The notes below the pieces were generated by a model that made no database searches, was not told the origin of the DNA, and was given only the letters and a program-made list of their open reading frames with translations. Shown in pieces: positions 63,987-64,000 of a DNA stretch of 64,000 bases. The stretch is from Marinobacter pelagius (GTDB lineage: Bacteria > Pseudomonadota > Gammaproteobacteria > Pseudomonadales > Oleiphilaceae): the NCBI RefSeq assembly GCF_003315345.1, contig NZ_QNRO01000013.1, forward strand, positions 55,202-119,201. The letters run 5' to 3'. Position numbers and translations under genes: made by a program. Position 1 is the first letter of the stretch. Every line of letters begins with the position of its first letter.

Positions 63987-64000
63987 TCACCTTCTCCGAA

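Overview
The window comes from a GC-rich gammaproteobacterium of Pseudomonas-like gene order, most probably Marinobacter or a close marine relative. The support is gene order (trxB-aat-bpt-infA-clpA-clpS-cspD, mnmA-hflD-purB-roxA, ccoNOQP-ccoGHIS) and protein character. No rRNA or tRNA gene was recognised, so this placement is an inference.

Positions 1 to about 46,950 are ordinary chromosome, densely packed in short operons. They hold: the end of comEC, a DUF2062 protein and a lipoprotein-release pair (lolD with one LolC/E-type permease); agmatine-to-putrescine conversion (aguA-aguB), a lone MoxR ATPase and trxB; a complete N-degron set (aat, bpt, clpA, clpS) around infA and cspD; rluE-nudJ, mnmA-hflD and purB-roxA-GNAT; a LysR regulator, a GacS/BarA-type hybrid kinase, a glutathione peroxidase, alaA and htpX; pdxB, rhlB and epmC; dsbD, a TusA-like protein, rlmM, a membrane diguanylate cyclase and an alpha/beta hydrolase; and the whole cbb3 oxidase locus (structural genes plus ccoG, ccoH, ccoI, ccoS and a TauE/SafE-like protein) behind a likely ANR/FNR box.

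At 46,953 the chromosome changes abruptly. The tRNA 2-thiocytidine synthetase gene ttcA is cut inside its PP-loop codons and everything to the right is accessory DNA. This island is a mosaic. It contains a C-protein-like regulator with a winged-helix protein and a small SF2 helicase; a KfrA-like plasmid protein beside an iteron-like array and a diverged segmental duplication; a 3'-5' exonuclease; several small toxin-antitoxin-like genes; an AT-rich block with a 1005-residue helicase with a possible nuclease domain, a lipoprotein gene frameshifted in a T tract, and four small unknown genes; a truncated secreted HNH nuclease; and, running to the window edge, a reverse transcriptase of the Abi/UG kind.

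The island is full of repeats: two copies of a 95-bp non-coding element 13 kb apart (one beside the reverse transcriptase), five 15-bp iteron-like sites, two matching hairpins, and three copies of an 18-bp intergenic motif bracketing the AT-rich cargo. No integrase and no second island boundary is in view. The cargo looks like a defence and plasmid-maintenance island inserted in ttcA. The best candidates for undescribed systems are the large helicase, the regulator/winged-helix/helicase module, and the reverse transcriptase with its neighbouring repeat.
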